A DNA stretch of 64,000 nucleotides, from the NCBI GenBank assembly GCA_963676385.2, contig CAXXMM010000002.1, positions 186,001-250,000 on the forward strand. The letters run 5' to 3'. The translations under genes and the position numbers were made by a program. Positions within the stretch are counted from its first letter, which is position 1; every line of letters begins with the position of its first letter. Shown here piece after piece: positions 1 through 8,296 of this stretch. The DNA is from UBA1422 sp963676385 (GTDB taxonomy: Bacteria; Bacillota; Clostridia; Peptostreptococcales; Anaerovoracaceae). The notes under the pieces were generated by a model that made no database searches, had not been told where the DNA came from, and saw only the letters and a list, made by a program, of their open reading frames with translations.

Positions 1-1
1 A

Positions 2-3000
2 ATTCTGTATGACACGACACCTCGAACGGTGACGGTGGATGTTACCATGGACGCAACAGGCGTGCTGACGGCAACAGTCAATTATCCGGGGGAGGCAACT
101 GAGCTTGAATTTACCAATGAATATACCACCTTTGGCAGCGGAGAAGTGGCCGTTACCAAAGAACTGACAGGAGACAAAGATCTGGCAGCAGATATGTTTG
201 ACTTCACCATTACCCAGACAGATAGTGCATGGGCTCCGGCAGTTGGTGGATATACTGAAACAGTTAGCAATGACGCAGATGGGACCATTGATTTCAGTGC
301 CATTGAGTACACTGCTCCGGGAACCTATTACTATATCATTACCGAAGTAACACCAACGGGTGGAGTCGCAGATGGTATCACTTATGACACCAACACTATT
401 AAAGTGACCATGACGGTTACCGATGACGGATTAGGGACTCTGACAGCAACCCCATCTTATGCAGGCGGACAGAAGTTTACCAACGCGTACAATACCAAGG
501 GAAGCGGAGAAGTGGACGTTACCAAAGAGCTGACAGGAGACAAAGATCTGGCAGCGAATATGTTTGACTTCACCATTACCCAGACAGATAGCGCATGGGC
601 GGCAATGGCAGATGGATATACTCAGACCGTTAAGAATGACGCAGACGGAACCATTGATTTCAGTGCCATAAATTACACCAAAGCTGGAACCTACTATTAC
701 ACCATTACAGAAAACAGTGGAACCTTAGGAGGAATTACTTATGATGATAGTGTCATCAAAGTGACCATGACGGTCACCGATGACGGTGCCGGCAACCTGA
801 CAGCAACTCCATCCTATGCAGGCGGACAGAAGTTCACCAACGAGTACAATACCAAGGGCAGCGGAGAAGTAGACGTTACCAAAGAACTGACAGGCATGGA
901 TTTGACTGACGACCAGTTTAGTTTCACCATTACCCGAACGGGGACAGATGAGGCAACACCTTATACCCAGACCGTTAAGAACGACGCAGACGGAACCATT
1001 CCATTCAGCGCCATAAATTACACCAAAGCGGGAACCTACACCTATGAAATCACTGAAAATGTTCCTGCAGATGCTACACCCGGAATCACCTATGATACCG
1101 ATGCCATTAAGGTAACCATGACGGTAACCGATGATGGCAAAGGGACTCTGACAGCAACCCCATCCTATGCAGGCGGACAGAAGTTCACCAACGCGTACAA
1201 TACCAAGGGCAGCGGCACAGTTGCTGTCACCAAGGAACTGACAGGAATGGATTTGACTGACGACCAGTTTAGTTTCACCATTACCCAGGCAGACAGCGAT
1301 TGGACACCAATGGTAATCGGTTATGACGAAACTGTATATAACAATGCAGATGGAACCATTGATTTCAGTGCCATTGATTACACCGCACCTGGAACCTATT
1401 ACTACACCATTACAGAAAACAGTGGAAGCCTAGGTGGAATCACTTATGACACCAACACCATCAAAGTGACCATGACGGTTACCGATGACGGAGCCGGCAA
1501 CCTGACAGCAACCCCATCTTATGCAGGCGGACAGAAGTTCACCAACGCGTACAATACCAAGGGCAGCGGAGAAGTAGACGTTACCAAAGAACTGACAGGA
1601 GACAAAGATCTGGCAGCGAATATGTTTGACTTCACCATTACCCAGACAGATAGCGCATGGGCGGCAATGGTAGATGGATATACTCAGACCGTTAAGAATG
1701 ACGCAGACGGAACCATTGATTTCAGCGCCATAAATTACACCAAAGCTGGAACCTACTATTACACCATCACAGAAAACAGTGGAACCTTAGGTGGAATCAC
1801 TTATGATACCGATACCATCAAAGTGACCATGACGGTCACCGATGACGGAGCCGGCAACCTGACAGCAACTCCATCCTATGCAGGCGGACAGAAGTTCACC
1901 AACGCGTACAATACCAAGGGCAGCGGAGAAGTAGACGTTACCAAAGAACTGACAGGAGACAAAGATCTGGCAGCGGATATGTTTGACTTCACCATTACCC
2001 AGACAGATAGCGCATGGGCGGCAATGGCAGATGGATATACTCAGACCGTTAAGAATGACGCAGACGGAACCATTGATTTCAGCGCCATAAATTACACCAA
2101 AGCTGGAACCTACTATTACACCATCACAGAAAACAGTGGAACCTTAGGTGGAATCACTTATGACACCAACACCATCAAAGTAACTATGGTTGTTGCAGAT
2201 GATGGATTAGGAACCTTGACAGCAACTCCATCCTATGCAGGCGGACAGAAGTTCACCAACGCGTACAATACCAAGGGCAGCGGCGAAGTAGACGTTACCA
2301 AAGAACTGACAGGAGACAAAGATCTGGCAGCGAATATGTTTGACTTCACCATTACCCAGACAGATAGTGCATGGGCAGCAATGGCAGATGGATATACTCA
2401 GACCGTTAAGAATGACGCAGACGGAACCATTGATTTCAGCGCCATTGAGTACACTGCTCCGGGAACCTATTACTATATCATTACCGAAGTAACACCAACG
2501 GGTGGAGTCGCAGATGGTATCACTTATGACACCAACACCATCAAAGTGACCATGACGGTTACCGATGATGGATTAGGGACTCTGACAGCAACTCCATCCT
2601 ATGCAGGCGGACAGAAGTTCACCAACGCGTACAATACCAAGGGCAGCGGAGAAGTAGACGTTACCAAAGAACTGACAGGAGACAAAGATCTGGCAGCGGA
2701 TATGTTTGACTTCACCATTACCCAGACAGATAGCGCATGGGCGGCAATGGCAGATGGATATACTCAGACCGTTAAGAATGACGCAGACGGAACCATTGAT
2801 TTCAGCGCCATAAATTACACCAAAGCTGGAACCTACTATTACACCATCACAGAAAACAGTGGAACCTTAGGTGGAATCACTTATGACACCAACACCATCA
2901 AAGTAACTATGGTTGTTGCAGATGATGGATTAGGAACCTTGACAGCAACTCCATCCTATGCAGGCGGACAGAAGTTCACCAACGCGTACAATACCAAGGG

Positions 3001-4930
3001 CAGCGGAGAAGTGGCCGTTACCAAAGAACTGACAGGAGACAAAGATCTGGCAGCAGATATGTTTGACTTCACCATTACCCAGACAGATAGTGCATGGACG
3101 GCAATGGCAGATGGATATACTGAAACAGTCAGCAATGACGCAGATGGGACCATTGATTTCAGCGCCATTGAGTACACTGCTCCGGGAACCTATTACTATA
3201 TCATTACCGAAGTAACACCAACGGGTGGAGTCGCAGATGGTATCACTTATGACACCAACACCATCAAAGTGACCATGACGGTTACCGATGATGGATTAGG
3301 GACTCTGACAGCAACTCCATCCTATGCAGGCGGACAGAAGTTCACCAACGAGTACAATACCAAGGGCAGCGGAGAAGTGGACGTTACCAAAGAGCTGACA
3401 GGAGACAAAGATCTGGCAGCGAATATGTTTGACTTCACCATTACCCAGACAGATAGTGCATGGGCAGCAATGGCAGATGGATATACTCAGACCGTTAAGA
3501 ATGACGCAGACGGAACCATTGATTTCAGCGCCATAAATTACACCAAAGCTGGAACCTACTATTACACCATTACAGAAAACAGTGGAACCTTAGGTGGAAT
3601 CACTTATGATACCGATACCATCAAAGTGACCATGACGGTTACCGATGACGGTGCCGGCAACCTGACAGCAACTCCATCCTATGCAGGCGGACAGAAGTTC
3701 ACCAACGAGTACAATACCAAGGGCAGCGGAGAAGTAGACGTTACCAAAGAACTGACAGGCATGGATTTGACTGACGACCAGTTTAGTTTCACCATTACCC
3801 AAACGGGAACAGATGAGGCAACACCTTATACCCAGACCGTTAAGAACGACGCAGACGGAACCATTCCATTCAGCGCCATAAATTACACCAAAGCGGGAAC
3901 CTACACCTATGAAATCACTGAAAATGTTCCTGCAGATGCTACACCCGGAATCACCTATGATACCGATGCCATTAAGGTAACCATGACGGTAACCGATGAT
4001 GGCAAAGGGAACCTGACAGCAACCCCATCCTATGAGGGTGGTCAGGTCTTCACCAACAGTTATGAGGGACCGGGAAGCATCACCGTCACCAAGAAGGTGG
4101 TCGTACTTACCGATGATGAATCCATACTAGTAAATTACAGTTTCTATGCTGCATTGTTTGAAGAACAAGACGGACAACTGGTAAGAGTCAGTGATGTCAA
4201 GGAACTTGATATTGTAGATTCCGCAGACGCGACAGCCACTTTTGACAATTTGGATTTAGACAAAACCTACTATGCATATGAAACAGATGCAGATGGGAAT
4301 ATCATCGAAACCCAAGCTGATGGCACCATCGTCACACCGATTATTCCGGATTGGACTCATATTCTTTATGAGAACAATGTGGTCGCCCTCAATTCGGATG
4401 TTATGACTGGAAGCTCTACCATTACCAATGTGTTTGATCCTGAAGATATGTACCTGTATGGATCCATCACAGTGAAGAAGACGGTAACCGTCAATGATAA
4501 AGCAACAGCCAGCAACAAGACGTTCTATGTAGGACTCTTCTCCGATAAAGAGATGACCAAGTTGGTATCGGAAGTGAAAGCCTTGAAGATGAATGGGAAT
4601 TCATCCACAACAGTAGAGTTTATAACGGACAAGGATGGCAACCCACTGCTTGCGGGAGAAACCTACTATATTGCAGAGACTGACAAAAATGGAGTAGCCA
4701 TTACGGATTCTCTGGCCCAGTTAGGTTGTGAAATGACCATCGATGATTCTTCTGTAGTGATTACGGAAGAAGGGACGACGGTGAATCTGATTAACAACTT
4801 CAGCAAAGAAGAGTTCCCACTGACGGGAGACAGTTCTAATATGAACTTGTGGTTATTCCTGGCCATGCTGGGAGTCGCAGGTGCCATTGCACCCTTTGCC
4901 TTCAGAAAAAAGGAACGAAACAACGACTAA
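2..4930 (+). CDS. Giant sortase-anchored surface protein with tandem Spy0128/FctA-type pilin domains (5' end outside window)
   Basis: The reading frame is open to the left edge: the codons before the first in-window GTG (29) already encode the end of a repeat domain, so this is the C-terminal part of a larger protein. Eleven complete domains of about 119 residues follow. Each has a Lys in VTKELTG, a Glu in TITE and an Asn in FTN. This is the Lys-Glu-Asn set that forms self-made intramolecular isopeptide bonds in the streptococcal pilin Spy0128/FctA family. Two divergent CnaB-like domains come next, then FPLTG, a hydrophobic helix and a positive tail (RKKER), which is a sortase signal. The protein should therefore be covalently attached to peptidoglycan as a stiff stalk, possibly an adhesin. 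A strong terminator follows, and no sortase gene is in view. The family assignment is firm; the ligand is unknown. Confidence 0.88.
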   Translation: MLYDTTPRTVTVDVTMDATGVLTATVNYPGEATELEFTNEYTTFGSGEVAVTKELTGDKDLAADMFDFTITQTDSAWAPAVGGYTETVSNDADGTIDFSAIEYTAPGTYYYIITEVTPTGGVADGITYDTNTIKVTMTVTDDGLGTLTATPSYAGGQKFTNAYNTKGSGEVDVTKELTGDKDLAANMFDFTITQTDSAWAAMADGYTQTVKNDADGTIDFSAINYTKAGTYYYTITENSGTLGGITYDDSVIKVTMTVTDDGAGNLTATPSYAGGQKFTNEYNTKGSGEVDVTKELTGMDLTDDQFSFTITRTGTDEATPYTQTVKNDADGTIPFSAINYTKAGTYTYEITENVPADATPGITYDTDAIKVTMTVTDDGKGTLTATPSYAGGQKFTNAYNTKGSGTVAVTKELTGMDLTDDQFSFTITQADSDWTPMVIGYDETVYNNADGTIDFSAIDYTAPGTYYYTITENSGSLGGITYDTNTIKVTMTVTDDGAGNLTATPSYAGGQKFTNAYNTKGSGEVDVTKELTGDKDLAANMFDFTITQTDSAWAAMVDGYTQTVKNDADGTIDFSAINYTKAGTYYYTITENSGTLGGITYDTDTIKVTMTVTDDGAGNLTATPSYAGGQKFTNAYNTKGSGEVDVTKELTGDKDLAADMFDFTITQTDSAWAAMADGYTQTVKNDADGTIDFSAINYTKAGTYYYTITENSGTLGGITYDTNTIKVTMVVADDGLGTLTATPSYAGGQKFTNAYNTKGSGEVDVTKELTGDKDLAANMFDFTITQTDSAWAAMADGYTQTVKNDADGTIDFSAIEYTAPGTYYYIITEVTPTGGVADGITYDTNTIKVTMTVTDDGLGTLTATPSYAGGQKFTNAYNTKGSGEVDVTKELTGDKDLAADMFDFTITQTDSAWAAMADGYTQTVKNDADGTIDFSAINYTKAGTYYYTITENSGTLGGITYDTNTIKVTMVVADDGLGTLTATPSYAGGQKFTNAYNTKGSGEVAVTKELTGDKDLAADMFDFTITQTDSAWTAMADGYTETVSNDADGTIDFSAIEYTAPGTYYYIITEVTPTGGVADGITYDTNTIKVTMTVTDDGLGTLTATPSYAGGQKFTNEYNTKGSGEVDVTKELTGDKDLAANMFDFTITQTDSAWAAMADGYTQTVKNDADGTIDFSAINYTKAGTYYYTITENSGTLGGITYDTDTIKVTMTVTDDGAGNLTATPSYAGGQKFTNEYNTKGSGEVDVTKELTGMDLTDDQFSFTITQTGTDEATPYTQTVKNDADGTIPFSAINYTKAGTYTYEITENVPADATPGITYDTDAIKVTMTVTDDGKGNLTATPSYEGGQVFTNSYEGPGSITVTKKVVVLTDDESILVNYSFYAALFEEQDGQLVRVSDVKELDIVDSADATATFDNLDLDKTYYAYETDADGNIIETQADGTIVTPIIPDWTHILYENNVVALNSDVMTGSSTITNVFDPEDMYLYGSITVKKTVTVNDKATASNKTFYVGLFSDKEMTKLVSEVKALKMNGNSSTTVEFITDKDGNPLLAGETYYIAETDKNGVAITDSLAQLGCEMTIDDSSVVITEEGTTVNLINNFSKEEFPLTGDSSNMNLWLFLAMLGVAGAIAPFAFRKKERNND
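146..4066 (+). repeat. Eleven in-frame tandem repeats of about 356 bp encoding pilin-type isopeptide domains
   Basis: The repeats are nearly identical at DNA level over long stretches. Two lengths occur. Short units carry either the ENSGTLGG or the TGTDEATP variant loop, and long units carry the EVTPTGGVADG loop. By order of variants, units 1-2-3 resemble 9-10-11, and units 6-7 resemble 8-9. This suggests block duplications by unequal recombination. Such arrays are prone to collapse or expansion in assemblies. Confidence 0.9.
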
Positions 4931-4950
4931 TTAAATGATAAACTTAGCAA

Positions 4951-4978
4951 AAGGGCTTCCATATTGGAAGCCCTTTTT
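4951..4978 (+). terminator. Rho-independent terminator after the surface protein gene
   Basis: A perfect 11-bp stem (AAGGGCTTCCA with TGGAAGCCCTT) has a 3-nt loop and runs into Ts. It lies 20 nt after the stop codon. Confidence 0.9.
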
Positions 4979-5070
4979 AACGTGCATTCAAATAATCTTA
5001 ATGAACTTAAAAGATTAAAGCTGTGTTAAAATACAATTATCTTCAATATGAAGAAATAAGGAGGATTGAT

Positions 5071-6300
5071 ATGAAAAAGAAAATTAAGAATAATACATAT
5101 TGGGTGGGCGTGGTGGACTGGGAATTAAGAAAATTCCATGGAGATGAATACACAACCAATCATGGTTCCACCTATAATGCATATTTGATACAAGAAGAAA
5201 AAACTGTACTGATTGATTCGGTATGGAAGCCTTTTGCCGCAGAGTATGTTGCAAATATAAAACAGGAAATAGACTTAGATTCTATAGATTTCATCGTTGC
5301 AAATCATGGGGAGATTGACCACAGCGGTGGGCTTAATGAGTTAATGAAAATTGTACCTAATAAGCCTATTTATTGTACTGCCAATGGCGTGAAATCCTTA
5401 AAGGGCATGTACCATCAGGATTGGGATTTTCACGTGGTAAAAACCGGGGACAAGATTAGTATTGGAAATGGCAAAGAGCTAATTTTTGTGGAAATGACCA
5501 TGCTACATTGGCCGGATAGTATGGCCACCTATTTGACTCAAGACAACATTCTATTTTGTAATGATGCCTTTGGTCAGCACTACGCCACGGATAGACTGTT
5601 TAACGATTTGGTGGACACCTGTGACCTAGACAAGGAGGCCATGAAATATTATGCCAATATTCTTACCCCATTCGCGCCAATGCTTCGCAAAAAACTGGAT
5701 GAAATCATTTCTTTAAATTTACATATTGATATATTGGCCACCAGTCATGGCGTTTTGTGGCGGGATAACCCAATGCAAATTGTTGAAAAATATATTAATT
5801 GGGCCAATGATTATCAAGAAAACCAGATTACGATATTATATGATACCATGTCAAACGGCACAAAAAAACTGGCGGAGAAGATTGCTTTTGGCATAGAAAC
5901 TATGGACCCGGATGTTGAGGTAAAAGTTTGCAACGTTGCCAAAAGCGATCAGAATGATCTGATTACGGAAGTGTTCAAATCCAAAGGGGTAATTATTGGA
6001 TCTCCTACCATTGGAAATGGGGTGCTACATTCCGTGGCAGGATTTTTATATTTAATGAAAGGGTTGAAGTTTAAAAACAAAAAAGCTGCAACCTTTGGGT
6101 GTTATGGATGGAGTGGGGAATCTCCTAAAATTCTCGGGGATATGCTAATTCAGGCAGGTTTTGACCTGATAAGTGAGCCATTAAGAGTACAATGGAATCC
6201 AGGACAAGAAAACATTCTTGCAGCCATAGCCTTTGGACAGTATTTTGGGGAGAATACAAAAGTAATGTATGGCCAGGAAATAAGACCTGAAAGCACATAG
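5071..6300 (+). CDS. fprA: FprA-type A flavoprotein (diiron O2/NO reductase)
   Basis: This is a cytoplasmic flavodiiron protein of 409 residues that reduces O2 to water or NO to N2O, an oxygen and nitrosative defence enzyme in anaerobes. The N-terminal half is a metallo-beta-lactamase fold carrying the complete diiron ligand set: H79-x-E81-x-D83-H84, H146, D165 and H226. The C-terminal half is a flavodoxin domain that binds FMN, with the loops YDTMSNGTKK and GSPTIGNG. The start at 5071 is chosen because an AAGGAGG Shine-Dalgarno lies just upstream and the protein then begins like other FprAs; an upstream in-frame start would add unrelated residues. It stands alone between terminators and ends with TAG. 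No rubredoxin domain is fused, so electrons must come from a separate rubredoxin or ferredoxin. Confidence 0.93.
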   Translation: MKKKIKNNTYWVGVVDWELRKFHGDEYTTNHGSTYNAYLIQEEKTVLIDSVWKPFAAEYVANIKQEIDLDSIDFIVANHGEIDHSGGLNELMKIVPNKPIYCTANGVKSLKGMYHQDWDFHVVKTGDKISIGNGKELIFVEMTMLHWPDSMATYLTQDNILFCNDAFGQHYATDRLFNDLVDTCDLDKEAMKYYANILTPFAPMLRKKLDEIISLNLHIDILATSHGVLWRDNPMQIVEKYINWANDYQENQITILYDTMSNGTKKLAEKIAFGIETMDPDVEVKVCNVAKSDQNDLITEVFKSKGVIIGSPTIGNGVLHSVAGFLYLMKGLKFKNKKAATFGCYGWSGESPKILGDMLIQAGFDLISEPLRVQWNPGQENILAAIAFGQYFGENTKVMYGQEIRPEST

Positions 6301-6327
6301 AATCAGGGCTGCCATTTTGTACCATTC

Positions 6328-6936
6328 TTAATACTCCTTTTGGTCATATATTTTTTTGGAGATTTGGTAGGATAAAACCCCCCCCAAAACTACAATTACC
6401 GGAACGATATATTTAAGGGGTTCCAATTGCTCGGCTTTTGGCATGGGAAGGTGCAAGGTGTTGCCAATTAAAATAAGGGCAACCGGTATAAATAACACGG
6501 CCAACATAATCATCCTGCCTTTTTCAACACCAAATTTAAAAAATATCGGCATAAGTACTGAAAATAGGAAAAGACTCAGCAACCAAAATGTCGCCGCCAA
6601 AAATGCGGACCGAGACAAATTGCCGTTGGTGACCAGGGTAAAACAAAATGCAAACAAGAACCCAATGGCTGAGGCGATGCATGCCAATAGGTATTTTCCC
6701 AGAACAATGTCCCGGCGAGTCAGGGGCATGGTAAGGGCATATCTGTCCCAATTGGCTCGTTCATCGTAGGATAATGCTGTCACGGGAAGCATGGCCACCA
6801 GCACACAGATGACACCAACAAACGAGGATGAATCCTGACCAATCAATGCAATGGCGGCAAAGAACACTGCCATAAACAGATATATTTTACCTTGTTGTCG
6901 GAGAGTGTAAATATCTTTTAGTATAAGTCCTTTCAT
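6328..6936 (-). CDS. ABC-2 type transporter permease
   Basis: A 202-residue integral membrane protein with about six hydrophobic segments, resembling the ABC2_membrane_5 permeases found beside YtrA-type regulators. The N-terminal MKGLILKDIYTLRQQ and the loop LTMPLTRRDIVLGKY are typical of this group. It is the last gene of a three-gene reverse-strand operon (GntR, ATPase, permease) and overlaps the ATPase gene by 4 bp, so the two are translationally coupled. The pair likely forms a small exporter induced by envelope stress or antibiotics. The substrate cannot be read from the sequence. Confidence 0.85.
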   Translation of the reverse strand: MKGLILKDIYTLRQQGKIYLFMAVFFAAIALIGQDSSSFVGVICVLVAMLPVTALSYDERANWDRYALTMPLTRRDIVLGKYLLACIASAIGFLFAFCFTLVTNGNLSRSAFLAATFWLLSLFLFSVLMPIFFKFGVEKGRMIMLAVLFIPVALILIGNTLHLPMPKAEQLEPLKYIVPVIVVLGGVLSYQISKKIYDQKEY

Positions 6937-7781
6937 CGTAGGTTCTCCTTTACATGAAACAGCATGATATCTTCCAAAGACGGGGCATCCATGGGAAATT
7001 GACTGTGGTACAATTTTTTTGATACGAGAACTTCCACTCCGAATTGATGACTTCTTACCCCGTGAATGGCTGCGGGGTCAATGGTTTTCAGGTTTTCGTG
7101 GGAGCAATTGACGATGCCGAAGCTTTCCAACATCTCATCTTTTGAGTCTGATAAAATGATCTTTCCTTGGTGAATGAAAGTAATGTAATCACATATTTTT
7201 TCCAAATCACTTAGAATATGGGACGATATTAAAATGCTGTGATTTTCGTCCTGTATATATTCAAGGAAAACCTCCTGTAATTCTTCCCGGGCAAGAGGGT
7301 CCAAACCAGAAGTTGCCTCATCAAGAATTAACAGGTTGCTATTATGGGAAAGAGCAACCGCAATGGACAACTTCATTTTCATGCCTCTAGAATATTGCTT
7401 AATAGGTTTTTTGTCCGGCAAAGAAAATTGTGTCTGATATCGACAAAATGTTTGGGATGACCAAGTATCAAAAATGTGGGGCATAATATGGTTAATATCT
7501 TTGGCATTGAGATTCTCCGGAAAACAGTTTTCATCCAGCACGACCCCAAGCTGCTCCTTTATCTTCTTTTCATCCGATGACATATTCAATCCAAGAACAG
7601 ATATTTGTCCACTATCAATTGGAGTTAATCCAAGAATTGATTTTATAGTTGTACTTTTGCCTGCGCCATTTTCTCCAATCAGCCCCATAATGCAACCTGA
7701 AGGCAAAGTTAAATTTATATTGGACAGCTGAAAATCATTATAGGATTTTGTAAGGTCTTTTATTTGGATTGCTGTGTTCAT
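6933..7781 (-). CDS. ABC transporter ATP-binding protein
   Basis: A 282-residue ATPase with Walker A GENGAGKST near residue 36, a signature region around KQYSRGMKMKL, Walker B LLILDEATSGLDP and the switch His in ILISSH. The roughly 70 residues after the ATPase core are a poorly conserved tail. It powers the permease encoded next and overlaps both neighbours by 4 bp. The set resembles the Bacillus ytrABC-like arrangement, in which a GntR/YtrA repressor controls an exporter that responds to cell-wall antibiotics. That role is an inference from gene order. Confidence 0.92.
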   Translation of the reverse strand: MNTAIQIKDLTKSYNDFQLSNINLTLPSGCIMGLIGENGAGKSTTIKSILGLTPIDSGQISVLGLNMSSDEKKIKEQLGVVLDENCFPENLNAKDINHIMPHIFDTWSSQTFCRYQTQFSLPDKKPIKQYSRGMKMKLSIAVALSHNSNLLILDEATSGLDPLAREELQEVFLEYIQDENHSILISSHILSDLEKICDYITFIHQGKIILSDSKDEMLESFGIVNCSHENLKTIDPAAIHGVRSHQFGVEVLVSKKLYHSQFPMDAPSLEDIMLFHVKENLR

Positions 7782-8158
7782 TTTGATTCTCCTTCAAATA
7801 GCAAGTTGAGCATTTCTATTATTTCTTCCCGAGTTAACTGGCAAGTTTCGGCTAGTTGGATTACGGATAGAAGGTGGGATTCGATTTGTCTTAGATTCTC
7901 TTCTTTAATAAACTCCAAATTTGGTCCGGAGACATAACTGCCCTTCCCAGGGACAGAAACAATAAATCCCTCCTTTTCCAGCTCTTCATAGGCTCGTTTG
8001 GTGGTAATGACGCTAATTCGAAGCTCTTTGGCTAGTAAACGAATAGAGGGTAAGGCATCTCCTTCTTGTAACTCTCCGGATACAATTATGTTTTTGATTT
8101 GCCCGCAGATTTGTTCATAGATTGGTAATCCGCTGGAATTGCTTATGAAAATATTCAA
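7778..8158 (-). CDS. GntR family (YtrA subfamily) transcriptional regulator
   Basis: A 126-residue protein with an N-terminal winged helix-turn-helix (residues about 10-75: LPIYEQICGQIKNII, LRISVITTKRAYEELEKEG, VPGKGSYV) followed by only about 50 residues. That is the short YtrA layout without a large ligand domain. It is the first gene of the operon with the ABC ATPase and permease, and a good Shine-Dalgarno (GGAGGTGG) precedes the ATG. A perfect 10+10 inverted repeat overlaps the operon promoter at 8185-8209, so autorepression is very likely. Confidence 0.92.
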   Translation of the reverse strand: MNIFISNSSGLPIYEQICGQIKNIIVSGELQEGDALPSIRLLAKELRISVITTKRAYEELEKEGFIVSVPGKGSYVSGPNLEFIKEENLRQIESHLLSVIQLAETCQLTREEIIEMLNLLFEGESK

Positions 8159-8184
8159 GAGCCACCTCCATGCCTATTGTTTAT

Positions 8185-8225
8185 ACTGTATATATTAATT
8201 ATATACAGTGCATCGCTGTTGTCAA
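8185..8225 (-). promoter_or_regulatory. Promoter and palindromic operator of the GntR/ABC operon
   Basis: On the reverse strand TTGACA (8225-8220) is separated by 16 nt from TATAAT (8203-8198). A perfect inverted repeat, ACTGTATATA-5 nt-TATATACAGT (8185-8209), covers the -10 box. This is the expected position for a YtrA-type repressor site. The boxes are seen directly; the binding protein is inferred. Confidence 0.75.
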
Positions 8226-8232
8226 GAAGAAG

Positions 8233-8261
8233 TTGACTTGGATTGAGGAATATATGATAAT
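8233..8261 (+). promoter_or_regulatory. Promoter for the LTA-synthase-like gene
   Basis: TTGACT (8233-8238) and GATAAT (8256-8261) are separated by 17 nt. The predicted transcription start near 8268 leaves only about 10 nt before the ATG at 8279, which favours the later ATG at 8297. Confidence 0.5.
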
Positions 8262-8296
8262 CGAGAGTATAGGAAAGAATGCCGATAGGGGAGCAC

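Noticed and set aside
82..3177. Reverse-strand open frames within the pilin repeats
   Set aside because: They are shadows repeated with the domain array and lack Shine-Dalgarno sequences or recognisable products.
146..4066. CRISPR or non-coding satellite repeats
   Set aside because: The repeats are in one continuous frame and encode a known domain family with a sortase signal at the end.
5071..6300. Annotating the flavodiiron protein as a generic MBL-fold hydrolase
   Set aside because: All diiron ligands and a C-terminal flavodoxin domain are present, which defines FprA.
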